The translations under genes were made by a program, and so were the position numbers. Shown here piece by piece: positions 52,862 through 64,000 of a stretch of DNA of 64,000 nt (the stretch's first letter is position 1; each line of letters begins with the position of its first letter). The notes under the pieces were generated by a model. It was given only the letters and a program-made list of their open reading frames with translations, was not told where the DNA came from and ran no database searches. The DNA lies in contig JASSKH010000015.1 of the NCBI GenBank assembly GCA_031763025.1, forward strand, positions 11,264,774 through 11,328,773. Direction: 5' to 3'. Origin of the DNA: Macrocystis pyrifera. Lineage: Eukaryota > Sar > Phaeophyceae > Laminariales > Laminariaceae.

Positions 52862-53465
52862 TATTTTCTCATACTGACTATTTCCATGCGGAATTTAGGC
52901 ACTGCAACATTGGGCCGACGGCGATAGACGGAGGAGGAAGGCTGAAGAACATCTGGACCAAGGTCAGGACCGCCCTTCTTCTTACCACCGTCCAAGGGCA
53001 ACACCGCGGAAAGGAAGGGCGCTGCAACATCGGGCCGACGGCGATGGATAGAAGAGGAAAGCTGAGGAATATCTAGACTAACGCCAGGACCGCCGTTCTT
53101 CTTATCACCGTCCAAGGGCAACACCACGGAAAGGAAGGGCGCTGCAACATCGGGCCGACGGCGATGGATGGAAGAGGAATGCTGAAGAAGATCTGGACGA
53201 AGGTCAGGACCGCCGCTCTTCTTACCACCGTCTGAGGGCAGCACTAAGGAAAGGAGAGGAGCTGCAACATCGAGCCGACGGCGAGGTGCGGAGGTGGAAG
53301 GCGCAGGCGCTGCAGCGGACCATGATCGTAACACCCGCTGGGCACCGTCGCTCATATGCGCCGGTCTGGGGGGGTGTCCGAGGAGGAAAGCGCACACGCT
53401 GTCGCCGGGCTAGCACCGGGGCGCCGGCTTTGTGCCGACAATGGTTATGTGTCCGGCAGGGCGGG

Positions 53466-54009
53466 TGTTACAGCGGGTGGCGCCAGGGAGGGAGGTTCAT
53501 AACGCTGTGACTGTCGTTACCAGCGCTATGGGGAGGATAATACGGCGCGAGACCACTGTCCTGATCGGGGTCACGCGTCGGGTCTATTCGATAGGCAGAG
53601 GGCAAGCTTTGGCCATTATCCTCTGGGTGGATCATATAGGGGCAGGGAGGATCGCTTTCGGTCTCGGGTACAGAGCCAGTAACGAGGTTCCGGGACCACC
53701 CGGTGTTTACAAAACACCAAGTGAAGAAATAAAGTCAATGCCAAGTGATCTGTGATACCTGTCCTGTCGACCCCCAGCCCCTTGGGCCCTGCCTTGCCCG
53801 TCGTGCCCGTCATCGTGTATGTGGTGCTTCGTTGAGTTTCACGCTGGCTGCTTGCATCCACCGCATTGCATCGATCCACGTTCTGCGTGACCCGATCATT
53901 ACTGCTTGAAGGCACTTCCTCGAAATCCCAAACAACAGGTGAGCCGGCCTCAGAGATCTAACGAGCTCAGGTCCTTTTTAGGGTCTGAGAGCTGTACCCT
54001 GCTGTAACA
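53466..54009 (+). mobile_element. Solo-LTR-like element, duplicate copy
   Basis: Right-copy counterpart of 23689-24233, 544 bp, one base shorter. Same inverted ends. Confidence 0.6.
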
Positions 54010-54941
54010 TATGTGCTTGAAATTCGTTCAAGCTGTTCATGTCCAGAAGGCAATGTCTAAGAGTGACTGTATGCAGAGATCAAAAATGTTCAAGTCTAGG
54101 CGTATTCTTCGTGAAGTTGGGGTACCTGATGTGGCATCATTCATCGATGGTAATTGCCGCCGCATTTTTTCAACCTGTGAAGTGCTTCTCTTGCGGCGTA
54201 TTTGTCATCCGTGAAACGATTTTTTTGAGATACTGCGATCAACCACCGTCGCCGCTGAAACTACAGGATCTTCGACGGTTGCACGAGCGAGCTTACGGCC
54301 GCGGCCCTTGTTGTTCGCCCGTTGTACTGTGCTCCAATATTCAATGTGAAACAAAAGGAGTTTTCGAATGTGTGGTATAGTTCGTTTCTTCGCACAGAAA
54401 CAAGTGGATATTAACGCCAACTCCATTTATAAGTTGTGTTTTATATGTGGAACTGCTGTATGTAATATATAAGTACCGACTTTGAAATTTCACGCACATG
54501 GTGAGCTATACAACCCACGGCCTCGAAAACAAACCTGGTACTAATCTGCCTGATTGAGAACAATGATTTTCCAACAGGAGACCGGTAAAATCAGCCGGAG
54601 ACGATTGTAATACTATGTTGTGTGGCCGAGATGACGTAACCCTGTTGCAAAGTCGTGCCGACCGACGTATTATTCCGATACGTGGAACATGATAAGTAAG
54701 GCTGTTCCTTCTGATTGGTGAAATCAATCCGTAAGGCTGTTATACGTGCGTACTGACGTAACTTTAGGTGTAACCCACCACTGGCCACCTCATTGTTTAT
54801 TTCCCTGTCAGCATTCCACGCCTTACCAGCGCTCTCCTCTCTGTCTGGTTACATCGTGATTATCCTTTCCTCACGCCGACAAGAGAAAGGCGAAAGAAGA
54901 GTCCTGAACTCCTCCACCAGGACCTACTCTACGCGACCACC

Positions 54942-55259
54942 ATGCGGGCCAGTCTCTCCCTCGCCGTCCTGGTGTCCGGCTGCTCCATGTTTACCTCTTG
55001 CGGTGAGCGGAATCGTATTCTCCTCTTTGTCGCTTGCCATGAAACAGCTTGAGACACGAAACTATTAAGTACTGAGACACTTACCTGTTGTCGAACTCCT
55101 AAAAACGCACGTTTCCGAGCGTGTTGTTTCTTCTGCAGCGCAGTTGTGCACCGCCGTGCAGCCCGCGTATCGTGCAATAAGAAACACCTTGCGTTAACGC
55201 CCCGCTACAGCAGCAGCAGCAGCAGCACCTGCGTACCGGTACAATACGAGTTCCAGTAG
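54942..55259 (+). CDS. Putative small secreted protein, duplicate copy
   Basis: Counterpart of 25166-25504. Signal-peptide-like first exon at 54942-55002, donor GCG|GTGAGC, acceptor region with a T-to-C change (TGCAGCGCAG) that leaves the second AG usable, then six Ser codons and the same stop. The frame is kept despite the loss of seven repeat units because the unit is three bases. Confidence 0.35.
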
Positions 55260-55272
55260 TCGTACTCCACTA

Positions 55273-55386
55273 TTACGGGGACCATAGTAAATAGGACCTA
55301 CGGTACACACAAAAAGCTATACATGTACCTATTTTTAATACCAATGTTTGGTCTTATTAACTACGATTAACTACGGACCCCTGTAA
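55273..55386 (+). mobile_element. Fold-back MITE family 1, right copy
   Basis: Counterpart of 25518-25631, identical in structure including the short internal duplication. Confidence 0.8.
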
Positions 55387-55717
55387 ATAGGTATGATACA
55401 CTATACGCCAACCGGAAGGGTTGCCATGTAAGGGCGACGCTACTGTGATCGTTTTTGGCATCGACACCTCTGTCCCTCCCAAGTCTCTTATCAGGGGGTA
55501 ATGGGGACGGCATAACGCGCAGGACTCGGGAATGTGATGTCAAGTTGGCGATGCCGGGACGGAGCACGTCGGAGTTTCACCGACCAGGCCGACATTATTT
55601 GCACCAAGCGAGGAGCGCCGTGAGGTGTTGGGCGAGTCGCATGAAGGGTGGGCTGCATCGCGCTAGGAACCGCTTGTGAGGCGGACTTGCATATGGGAGA
55701 CAGCATCAATGAGTTAA

Positions 55718-56799
55718 AAAAAATTCCGCTGTGGCCACTTCCGGGGATGGCAATAGGGGTACTATGTAACTTCCTCGTGGGTACATCCGCGGGGGGGGTA
55801 AGATCCCCCGTGGTCGTAAGGCGGTTTTTTCGAAAGGAATACAGTTCAAATTTCCAGCGCAAACGCTTTTCAAATAACGTGTCAGAATGTCAAGTCGAAA
55901 ATCGAAAAAATGGATTCCGAAACCGGAATTAGGCGTCTCTTAACGAACTACTGTTCGATGGGAATGGATTCGTTTTAGTACGTAAAAAAAAAAAGGATGT
56001 CGCATGGTCGTTATCGGGGGAATAAAATCCTTAGGAATCCGTGATTGAGAAAAAAAAAAGTTTCCAACCAAAAAATCCGTTCTATGATGCTGCCTCTCAA
56101 AAATAAAATAAAAAGCAGTGCCGGCATCGATGTTGTGACGTTGAGCTACGATAGTTGGAAAAAAGTCAGCCTTGCTTTTTGCACGACACGTGTTGCAGGA
56201 CAGCGCACATCCAAGCCCAGAGGATGGAGTTGCAGCGTAGACACGGACGCGCGAGCGAAAATTTCCGCTGTGGCCACTTCCGGGGATAGCAATAGGGGTA
56301 CTATGTAACTTCCTCGTGGGTACATCCGCGGGGGGGGTAAGATCCCCCGTGGTCGTAAGGCGGTTTTTTCGAAAGGAATACAGTTCAAATTTCCAGCGCA
56401 AACGCTTTTCAAATAACGTGTCAGAATGTCAAGTCGAAAATCGAAAAAATGGATTCCGAAACCGGAATTAGGCGTCTCTTAACGAACTACTGTTGGATGG
56501 GAATGGATTCGTTTTAGTACGTAAAAAAAAAAAAGGATGTCGCATGGTCGTTATCGGGGGAATAAAATCCTTAGGAATCCGTGATTGAGAAAAAAAAAAA
56601 GTTTCCAACCAAAAAATCCGTTCTATGATGCTGCCTCTCAAAAATAAAATAAAAAGCAGTGCCGGCATCGATGTTGTGACGTTGAGCTATAGTTGGAAAA
56701 AAGTCAGCCTTGCTTTTTGCACGACACGTGTTGCAGGACAGCGCACATCCAAGCCCAGAGGATGGAGTTGCAGCGTAGACACGGACGCGCGAGCGTGAA
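55718..56799 (+). repeat. 541-bp tandem duplication private to the right copy
   Basis: Both units start at or next to AAATTTCCGCTGTGGCCACT (or the AAATTCC variant) and run to GACACGGACGCGCGAGCG. The first is about 55718-56258 and the second about 56259-56799. The left copy (25965-26503) has one unit. The two units differ at a few bases, for example GAGCTACGATAGTTGG in the first and GAGCTATAGTTGG in the second, and the second is closer to the left copy. Confidence 0.9.
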
Positions 56800-57182
56800 C
56801 GAAACGCACGTTCCTGGGGAGGCCTTGGGATTGGCGACCGCCAGCACGAGAAAGCTGCGCCCCCCTGTGAAACACATCTTGTACAGATCAAGTCGCAGCA
56901 TGCGTTCCTGTTTTACTGCTGTTGACAAGTAAACAAGAAGAACATACCTCGTACCTACACACAGCATCGACACTCGGCTGCGTGTTGCTATACTGCACTT
57001 CGCCGAGACCGGAGTTCGACGGCGCTGCCTGCACCTCCGTGGCAGCGCGCCCCACTTCTAGCTCACGGGCAAGTTGTTGTTGTGCGTGCAGCTAGGCTTG
57101 AGCCTTGTGGCCAAGGCTGCATTCACCACGCGCCTGAAGTCTGCATGCTGCTGCTGTATGTTGTACTCGTACGTACGTCGTA

Positions 57183-57261
57183 CCACTCTGTCCGGAAATG
57201 TAAAGAACAGCTTATTTTCACATTTATGATTAAACCATTCCTATACTCCCGGACAGGGTGG
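57183..57261 (+). mobile_element. Short MITE (family 2), right copy
   Basis: Counterpart of 26889-26967 with the same inverted ends and TA flanks. Confidence 0.65.
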
Positions 57262-58372
57262 TACGCTAGAGTATTTTTACTCCGTCGTTTTCTCACGTGA
57301 GACAACAACAGTGATGCGTTCGCATCTGAACGCTAGGGGTAACTCGCTTCCTGCTGCATCAAGGCCCGATCACAGATGGTCTCCGCTGCTGCAATGACAC
57401 CGGGTGTGATGGCGATCGCTCGGCGTGCGGCCGCTTTCATGTCTGGCACCGTTTGTCCGATACCATGAAGACTGGACGTCCTTTGTTTTTATCTCGGGAT
57501 ATTTTTTGTCGGATTTCCCATCAACAATTGACCGTTGAAAAGAGGGTCAACTCGTGCAACAGATTTCATGTCGGCTACTTGTCGGATTCAGGTGCGGATT
57601 GCATTGCTGTGTGCGCGAAGTCATTCAGCATCGATTGACTGGTTTAGATTTTCGAGTATAGTCAAATAGACAGAAAGATACGAATACAACCTAAAAAATC
57701 GAGTTTTCCCGCGCATTTCCACAAAAACTTGCGGAGCAAAAATCTGCAGATCAAAACACAACCAGTCAGTCGATCACTCTCCATCGATGGGAGGTGTCTG
57801 TCGAACTTTATCATCCAATTCGTTTCCCTGGTCGAGTAATCAGGTGCTCGGTGCTACACGTGAATGTACTCTAAAACCAAGTAAATAGGGTTGTGGCAGG
57901 CTATTTTTAAAAATTGTTCTTTCGACTTTTTTTGAACGGATTCTCGAATAGACTGGACGTTTTTTTACGTCTAAAACGAATCCATTCCCATGCCCCCTGT
58001 ATCTTACGTTCGTATCGGATATTTTGTGGCCGCGATATCTCTTGATATCAAACGAATTTTGGCAATGAATGGCAGACAAGCCGATCGTTTCGCCATACTT
58101 CATAACTTCAATAAGGAGTGTTCAAACCGAGATTCAGCGTGAATCCTCACCACGGAGGTTTCTGGCTTTCGCATAGACTTTAGCGTCGATTATCTCCGTG
58201 GGTGACAGGATTGTTTCGGCATGAGTTTTCTTGACTAAAGAAAGTCGTATTCCGCAAAATACCAAACAGCTGCAAATATATGCGCTGTAGGCACAGCAAC
58301 AGAGCTGCTAACTTAAGAGATATGCTGTCATCAAACGGTCACAAAATGGCGCTTAAGTGAAAATGTTTCCTA

Positions 58373-58475
58373 TTACGGGGGACCATAGTAGACAGGACCA
58401 AATATTGTTAGTAAAATAAGGTAAATATATAGGTTTTATGTGTACCATAGGTCCTATTAACTGTGGACCCCGTAA
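58373..58475 (-). mobile_element. Fold-back MITE family 1, right copy
   Basis: Counterpart of 28082-28184, apparently identical. Confidence 0.85.
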
Positions 58476-59237
58476 TACTATTAATAATGTTACAACTAGA
58501 CCGGCTCGTAACACCACCGAGAGCGTGTCAATCAGCCTACATTCGCGCGTGTGGCAACACCACTTGCATCTGTTGGAACCCGTTAAGGACAGCATCAGCC
58601 GCCAGACCCTGTTTTGGTGGCATTTTCTAGTTACTTGATGTTCCTGTTGACGCAGAAATCGTTACACCCACTCCTCGACGTTCCCGTCACCAGCCCTTAG
58701 GCCGTTTCCAACGGCAATGCGATTTTTTTTCAAGTCGATTTGCAGGTTTCACTAGGTAAAAGCGTGTTGATTTTTGAAGCATTGTGTCCTTTCGGGTGTG
58801 GTAGTCGTGGTCCCGTTGTAAGGTGAAATTTGTGCACCGAGTGCGGCCGTGGGGCGGCCTGAAGCCGCTTACGAGTAGCGCAACGTTAAATGATATCCCG
58901 GTATGTAATACCGTACACATAGATTCGTATATTTATAGGGCGACTCGGCTTATGTAGGCACTAGCACCGATGGAAGGCGGACTGTCGCCATGTTCAGACG
59001 ACTCCGAAATAAACTTATTCTATATAGCCAGGGAACCCTCCCGCGGCCACAAACCACCATGCTTGATGACCGGAGGAAGCAGCTGTGTGCGCTTAAAGTG
59101 ACAAGAGGAGATTCTTAACTGCCGTCCCGTACTGTATGGCGACTCCAAGCCGATTTGCACTGCTGTAGCTCGCCTTAAAAGGAGACCGCGTCTGCGAGGA
59201 CAATTCGAATGTATTTTCCAGTGCAAAATCCCCAGGG

Positions 59238-62200
59238 CGGTTTTTGCCAACGGTTCGATGCGGTTCGGTGCGGTCAACCGCACACCGTGGGAGTTTTCCC
59301 TCTTTAGATCCGCCCGGCTCCGCACCGCAGGTTTTACAATATCAGAAAGCCGCGCAGAACCGCACGGTAGGGTTCACGCCATCTGAACAGCCGCAACGAA
59401 CCGCACAGTAGGTGTTACGAATTCTGAGAACCGCGCAGAATCGGACGGTAAGAAGCCCACCGAAACCGCACGGCACCGAGGTGGCGAAAACCCCTACATC
59501 GGTTACTGATATTGTTGCCATTCGACATTTATAATTAATTGTGCACATCGCTTGTTCCGATCATACCATCCGCGAAAAAACGTTGGCGCCACTGGTAATA
59601 GTGGCATGTATAACCTACGTCCCACCCTTACTATTCTCTAAACATACATATGTTTAACACTGCTGCTATTAACATTAATACTACGCTTTGGCGCCTAAAG
59701 CCAACCCGCCGGCCCGAACGCCAACCCTACTACGAACCCGATGCCCCTGAGCATTGCTTGGATACTGTGCTTGGTAATACTCTACTTTAATTGGGCCTGT
59801 TCCTGGCAAGACTCGAGGTTCGTTCGGCCAATACAGCGCACCGTAAGGTTCACGACGTCTCAACAACCGCACCGAACCGCATAGTAGGTTTTACGTTTCT
59901 GAGAACCGCACAGAACCGCACCGTAGGAATGCTATCGAAACCGCACCGCACCGTTTGCGTCAAGGTAAGGTGCCGAACACCTCTAGATCGATTATTGTTG
60001 TTGTTGCATTTGCCAACTGTAGTTGTGCAGCGTTTGATCCAATCATACCATCCACACAAAAAATATTGTGCGTCACTACTAACAGTAATATGTATAACAA
60101 GCCACCTCCCACCCTTACTAAATTGGTTCATTATATTCAAATTAGTACTGCTAGTTACTGTAGTACTGTACATCGCTGCTACTACTACGCTTGGCGCCTA
60201 GAGCCGACCCACCGACCCTACAGCAGTAGCTCTAACCAGAATACGAGCTCTATGCCACTGATCAGTGCTTGGATGCTGTGCTTGTGGTAATACTCTACCT
60301 GGTATATCATTGAGGCCTGTTCGTGGCACTGTTCGTAGCAAGGTTCATAGCTGATTTGTCCAGCACAACGCACCGTCACCGTAGAGTTCACGACATCTGA
60401 ATGACCGCACCGCACCATTCGCGTCAAGGCAAGGTGCCGAAAACCTCTATTGCGGGGGACCATAGTAAATAGGACCAAACATTGTTAGCAATAATACGTA
60501 AATATATTAGTGTTTGTGTTACCGTAGGTCCTATTAACTATGGCCCCCCGTAATAGATCGGTTCTTATTGTTGTTCCATTTGCCATCTGCTGTAATGGTG
60601 CCGCGCTTGTTCCAATCATACCATCCGCGAAAAATACAGTGTGCGTCACTAGGATAGTAGTGACGTGTCTCAGCCACGTCCCACCCTGACTGCTTTAAAA
60701 ATACTTGGTGGTAATGAGGCGCGGCCTCAGTAATACCTGCAGTAGTCATACCTGCGATGTATCATGCTGGGCGAATACGGATTGTTCTGTATTGTGCGGA
60801 ACCAACACGAACGAACATCAACGTAGGTGGTTCCTACCTCGACATTCGAAAATTTTGAAGACGAAAAATCTGCACCTGACATGTTTTGTCCAACAGAAAG
60901 AGCTTCTCCGAGCAGGTGCCACCACGGCTACTGATGTACGACATCTACAGCAGAGCTTCTCCAGCAGTACAACAGCAGCAGCAGTAGCAGTAGGACACGC
61001 GAGGCCAGGGTCGGCGTTGCTGTACGCTCCGCTTGTGTCGGTTTAATCCTTGAATCCACTGTACACGTACGTATTCGATTTTGTTGTGTGTTTCCTGGTT
61101 CTGCACCCAAAAATTGCAGACGAAAAACTACAACCTTACATGTGTCCAACAGAGCTTCTCGTAGCAGGTGCCACCACTACTACTGCTGTACAATATCTAC
61201 AGCAGGTCTTCTGCTGCTTCTCCGTTCCCTTATCGGTAGGAGGGTGGGCTTGACAACACCACCTGCAGCGTGTCTTGGGGATATGGCCTGAACGTTGGTG
61301 TGGACAGGCACAGTCTGCCTACGAGTACTCATAGAGTTGTCTGCCTACAAGTACTCGTACAGTTGGGTTTCGTTTGGTACGACTAACATAAACCGTTATG
61401 ACGCGGTTGTTGGTTCTGTTTTTTTCAACCATGGCCCAGCCATGTGCCTACGCATGTTGCCGCACCTAGCTCGACCAACCGTGAACGACTTACCACCGCA
61501 CCAGCACGAGAAGGTTTCGTTTGAATGTGTGCGTGCACAGAGTCCGCCGGGATTGGAATTGGTGCCGTGTGCGTTGAGCGCGGTAGTCAAACGTGGCCGA
61601 AAAAATGTTGAATCATGATGACACCCACACCCACACACATACACACACGAATAGAAAAACTCAAAACACCAAGGCACCCTACCCTCGTATGCGAGCCGTT
61701 ATGCAGAGGCTTTCTTTTCCTTGCAAAACCAAGAAAAAAAAGGCTCGCGCTTCGCGCGCCTCATTGTAAATACATATTTTGCTATTAAGTAGTGATGTAC
61801 ACTACTACTGCTCCTACTATGCTCAGCGCCTAAAGCCAACCAACCGACCCGAACGCGAACGCTAATACGAGCCCAATGCCATTTTGGTCAGTGCTTGGAT
61901 GCTGTACTTGGAAACACTATCGATTTTTGTATTCCTGTTTTTGGCAAGACTCAAGGTTGATTCGGCCCGTACAACGCACCGTAGAGTTCACGACGTCTGA
62001 ATAGCCACACCAAACCGCACCGAAGGTTAGCGATTTCTGACAACCGCATAGAACCGAACTGCAAGAATGCCATCGAAACCGCACTGCATCGTTTGTATCA
62101 AGGTAAGGCGTCGAAAATCTCTAGATCGGTCTTGTTTATGGTTCAAATTGCAATCTGAAATATAATTGTGCAGCGCTTGTTCCAATCGTAATATCCACGA

Positions 62201-63196
62201 AAAAAAACGTTGTGGGCCACTAGTACTAGTAGCGTGTAGCGACACTCTTAATAGTGGCGTGTACAAGCCACGACCCACCACTGATGTATATTTCCTTTTT
62301 CAATGCCGCTATTACTGTACACTACTGCTACTACTATGCTCGGCGCCTAGAGCGAGCCGTGGTTGCACCCTGATAGTGATTCTTTCCGGGGGTTTACGCA
62401 ATTTTTGGAGCAATTTTTCTTTTCATAGGCCGTGGTGCCTAAAGTCGACCACCCGACCCGAACCCGAACGCTATGGGGTGACCAGTGCTTGGATGATGTG
62501 GCTTGTGAATTATCTAGGTTGATTCGGCCGGCTTGGATGCTGTGATTGGAAAGGATCTATTAACAGGCTGATTTGGCAGGCTCTGGATGCTGAGGCTTGA
62601 GAAAACTCTATTAATAGGTTGGTTGGGCCGCTTACAAAACATCCCTTAGCCAATCAGAGTGCGTAAATAGCCTACATTTGGAAGATCCACTATCTTGGGG
62701 CAACCACTGCTGCCTAAAGCCGACTAACCGATCCCAACGCTGTCCCTAGCACGAACCCTATGCCATTGGTCAGTGCTTGGATGCTGTGCTTGGTGAAAAT
62801 CTGTCATGATTGGGCCTGTTGGTGGCAAGACTCGAGATTCGTTCGGCCACTAGCTGGTACAACGCACCGTAGGGTTCACGACAACTGGAAAACCGCACGG
62901 AACCAAACCGTAGGCTATACGCCTTCTGAACACCGCGCCGAACCGCACCATGGGAATGCCATCGAAATTGCGCCGCGCCGAACCGTTTTCGTCAAGGTAA
63001 GGCGCCGAAATCCTCTAGATGGGTTGTTCTTATTGTTCCATTTGCCATTTGTAATTGAGCAGCGCGTCCGCTAAATCTTAATTGTGCGTCACTGCTAGTA
63101 GTGGTATATGTATATCCCACGTCCCACCAGTTTTTTCTTTCAAATTCATACTGCCGCTATTACTGTACACCACTGCTACTATGCTTGGCGCCTAGG
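59238..63196 (+). repeat. AACCGCACCG-bearing array, right copy
   Basis: Counterpart of 28950-33770 without the 859-bp element. It carries the same MITE at 60450-60553. Confidence 0.7.
60450..60553 (-). mobile_element. Fold-back MITE family 1, right copy
   Basis: Counterpart of 30162-30265 with TA on both sides. Confidence 0.85.
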
Positions 63197-64000
63197 TTTA
63201 CGTACAGTGCAGCAGTAAAAGGGGTTTGCTTGTTTTCGGGATCACCGAACGAGGGGTGATCACATCTCAGGGAGCAGAGATCGGATGACCACGGAGCATG
63301 GTCGATCGGCAAGTCAGCGACAATTAGGCTGCGGCGTCGGCAAAAGAGGAGTGGGAGCACTACCTAGCGACGATCGTTTGAGAGATGAGTCCGGTGGACC
63401 TTGTTCTGACGCGGTCTGAGCCACATTGACAAGCAAAAGTGCGATGTCATCCAATGCACCTCGCCGTTGTAGGCGGAGGAACTGGGGTTTCATCAACAAA
63501 GGTGTTCGCTGCGTAACTGTGCGGGCGGGTGTGCTCGGTGATGTCTCCGCGGGAACGGGTACACTGCGTGGATGCCCGGTGCAAGATATTGCTGCTCAGG
63601 GGGCCAACTGAATCTTGGCCCCGTCACCGTATGGAATCGACGTCGAGTTGTACAACGCAGCGCGACGCGTGCGAAAGGGATGCGCACGGCGCAACAGGAA
63701 CGAATGCACGGGCCAAGATCGCGTTCATTATCGAGCACGAGGGAAATTCCCCGCAAGGCCTATCTTGGGGGGGCAAGACAGTGGAGATTTCAGCTGCCGA
63801 ATACTCTAGCACGGTCCACGGTAACGCCAGAAGCGTGGACGCTGTGATCGGGCACGCCGTGAGGAAACTGATGTTGAGTCTCGCCTTTACCTTTAGGGTT
63901 TCAGCGTACGCTCTTTGCAGAGCGGTCCACATGTTTCACTGTTGTCTGCGCGGCGCATGCGGAACACGTGCACAACGCCGGGGCGCCACTGTCAGGCGGC

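Larger units (their letters stand above)
52898..64000 (+). repeat. Recent segmental duplication, right copy
   Basis: Matches 23121-34574 in direct orientation, to the window end. Differences: CAG tract 6 against 13 units; a 541-bp tandem duplication (about 55718-56799); absence of the 859-bp element (empty TAA site at 62189-62191); and small homopolymer and single-base changes. At the left breakpoint, copy 2 enters the 120-bp array part-way through a unit. Confidence 0.95.

Overview
The window looks like repeat-dense nuclear DNA from a eukaryote. Apparent genes are sparse and split by introns with GT-AG borders. There is no operon structure, no rRNA and no convincing tRNA. Most of the sequence is transposons, transposon debris and copied segments. 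The mix (a tyrosine-recombinase retrotransposon, a non-LTR-type zinc-finger/endonuclease protein, TA-flanked fold-back MITEs, long G/C homopolymers) would suit a stramenopile such as a brown alga. That placement is an inference from element types, not from a marker gene.

Layout. 1-4.9 kb: dispersed repeats, a SINE-like insertion with a long A tail, four MITEs and an AACCGCACCG-rich block. 4.9-8.65 kb: the first copy of an old duplicated block carrying a small two-exon gene; its diverged paralogue lies at 33.8-38.6 kb. 8.7-12.1 kb: old repeats whose relatives lie at 20.2-23.2 kb, one part direct and one part inverted. 13.4-13.9 kb: a solo-LTR-like element. 16-18 kb: a minisatellite and a gag-like fragment. 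18.5-19.8 kb: a 426-codon minus-strand ORF that looks like the C-terminal part of a non-LTR retrotransposon protein. 23.1-34.6 kb: one copy of a recent segmental duplication; the second copy starts at about 52.9 kb and runs off the window end.

39.8-47.2 kb holds the best-defined element: a 7.4-kb minus-strand tyrosine-recombinase retrotransposon (DIRS order, Ngaro/PAT-like). Its order is gag, reverse transcriptase, RNase H, tyrosine recombinase, and its ends form a split direct repeat A1-ORFs-B1-A2-B2. Coding is interrupted by apparent frameshifts, several at homopolymer runs. Downstream, at 47.3-49.65 kb, is an older and badly decayed relative. Another RT scrap at 52.67-52.86 kb sits against the breakpoint of the segmental duplication.

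The two copies of the recent duplication look about 99% identical by eye. They differ by four clear events: a 13-versus-6 CAG repeat, a roughly 541-bp tandem duplication in the right copy, an 859-bp TAA-flanked DNA transposon present only in the left copy, and small homopolymer changes. Either a recent duplication or two haplotypes placed side by side by the assembler would explain this.
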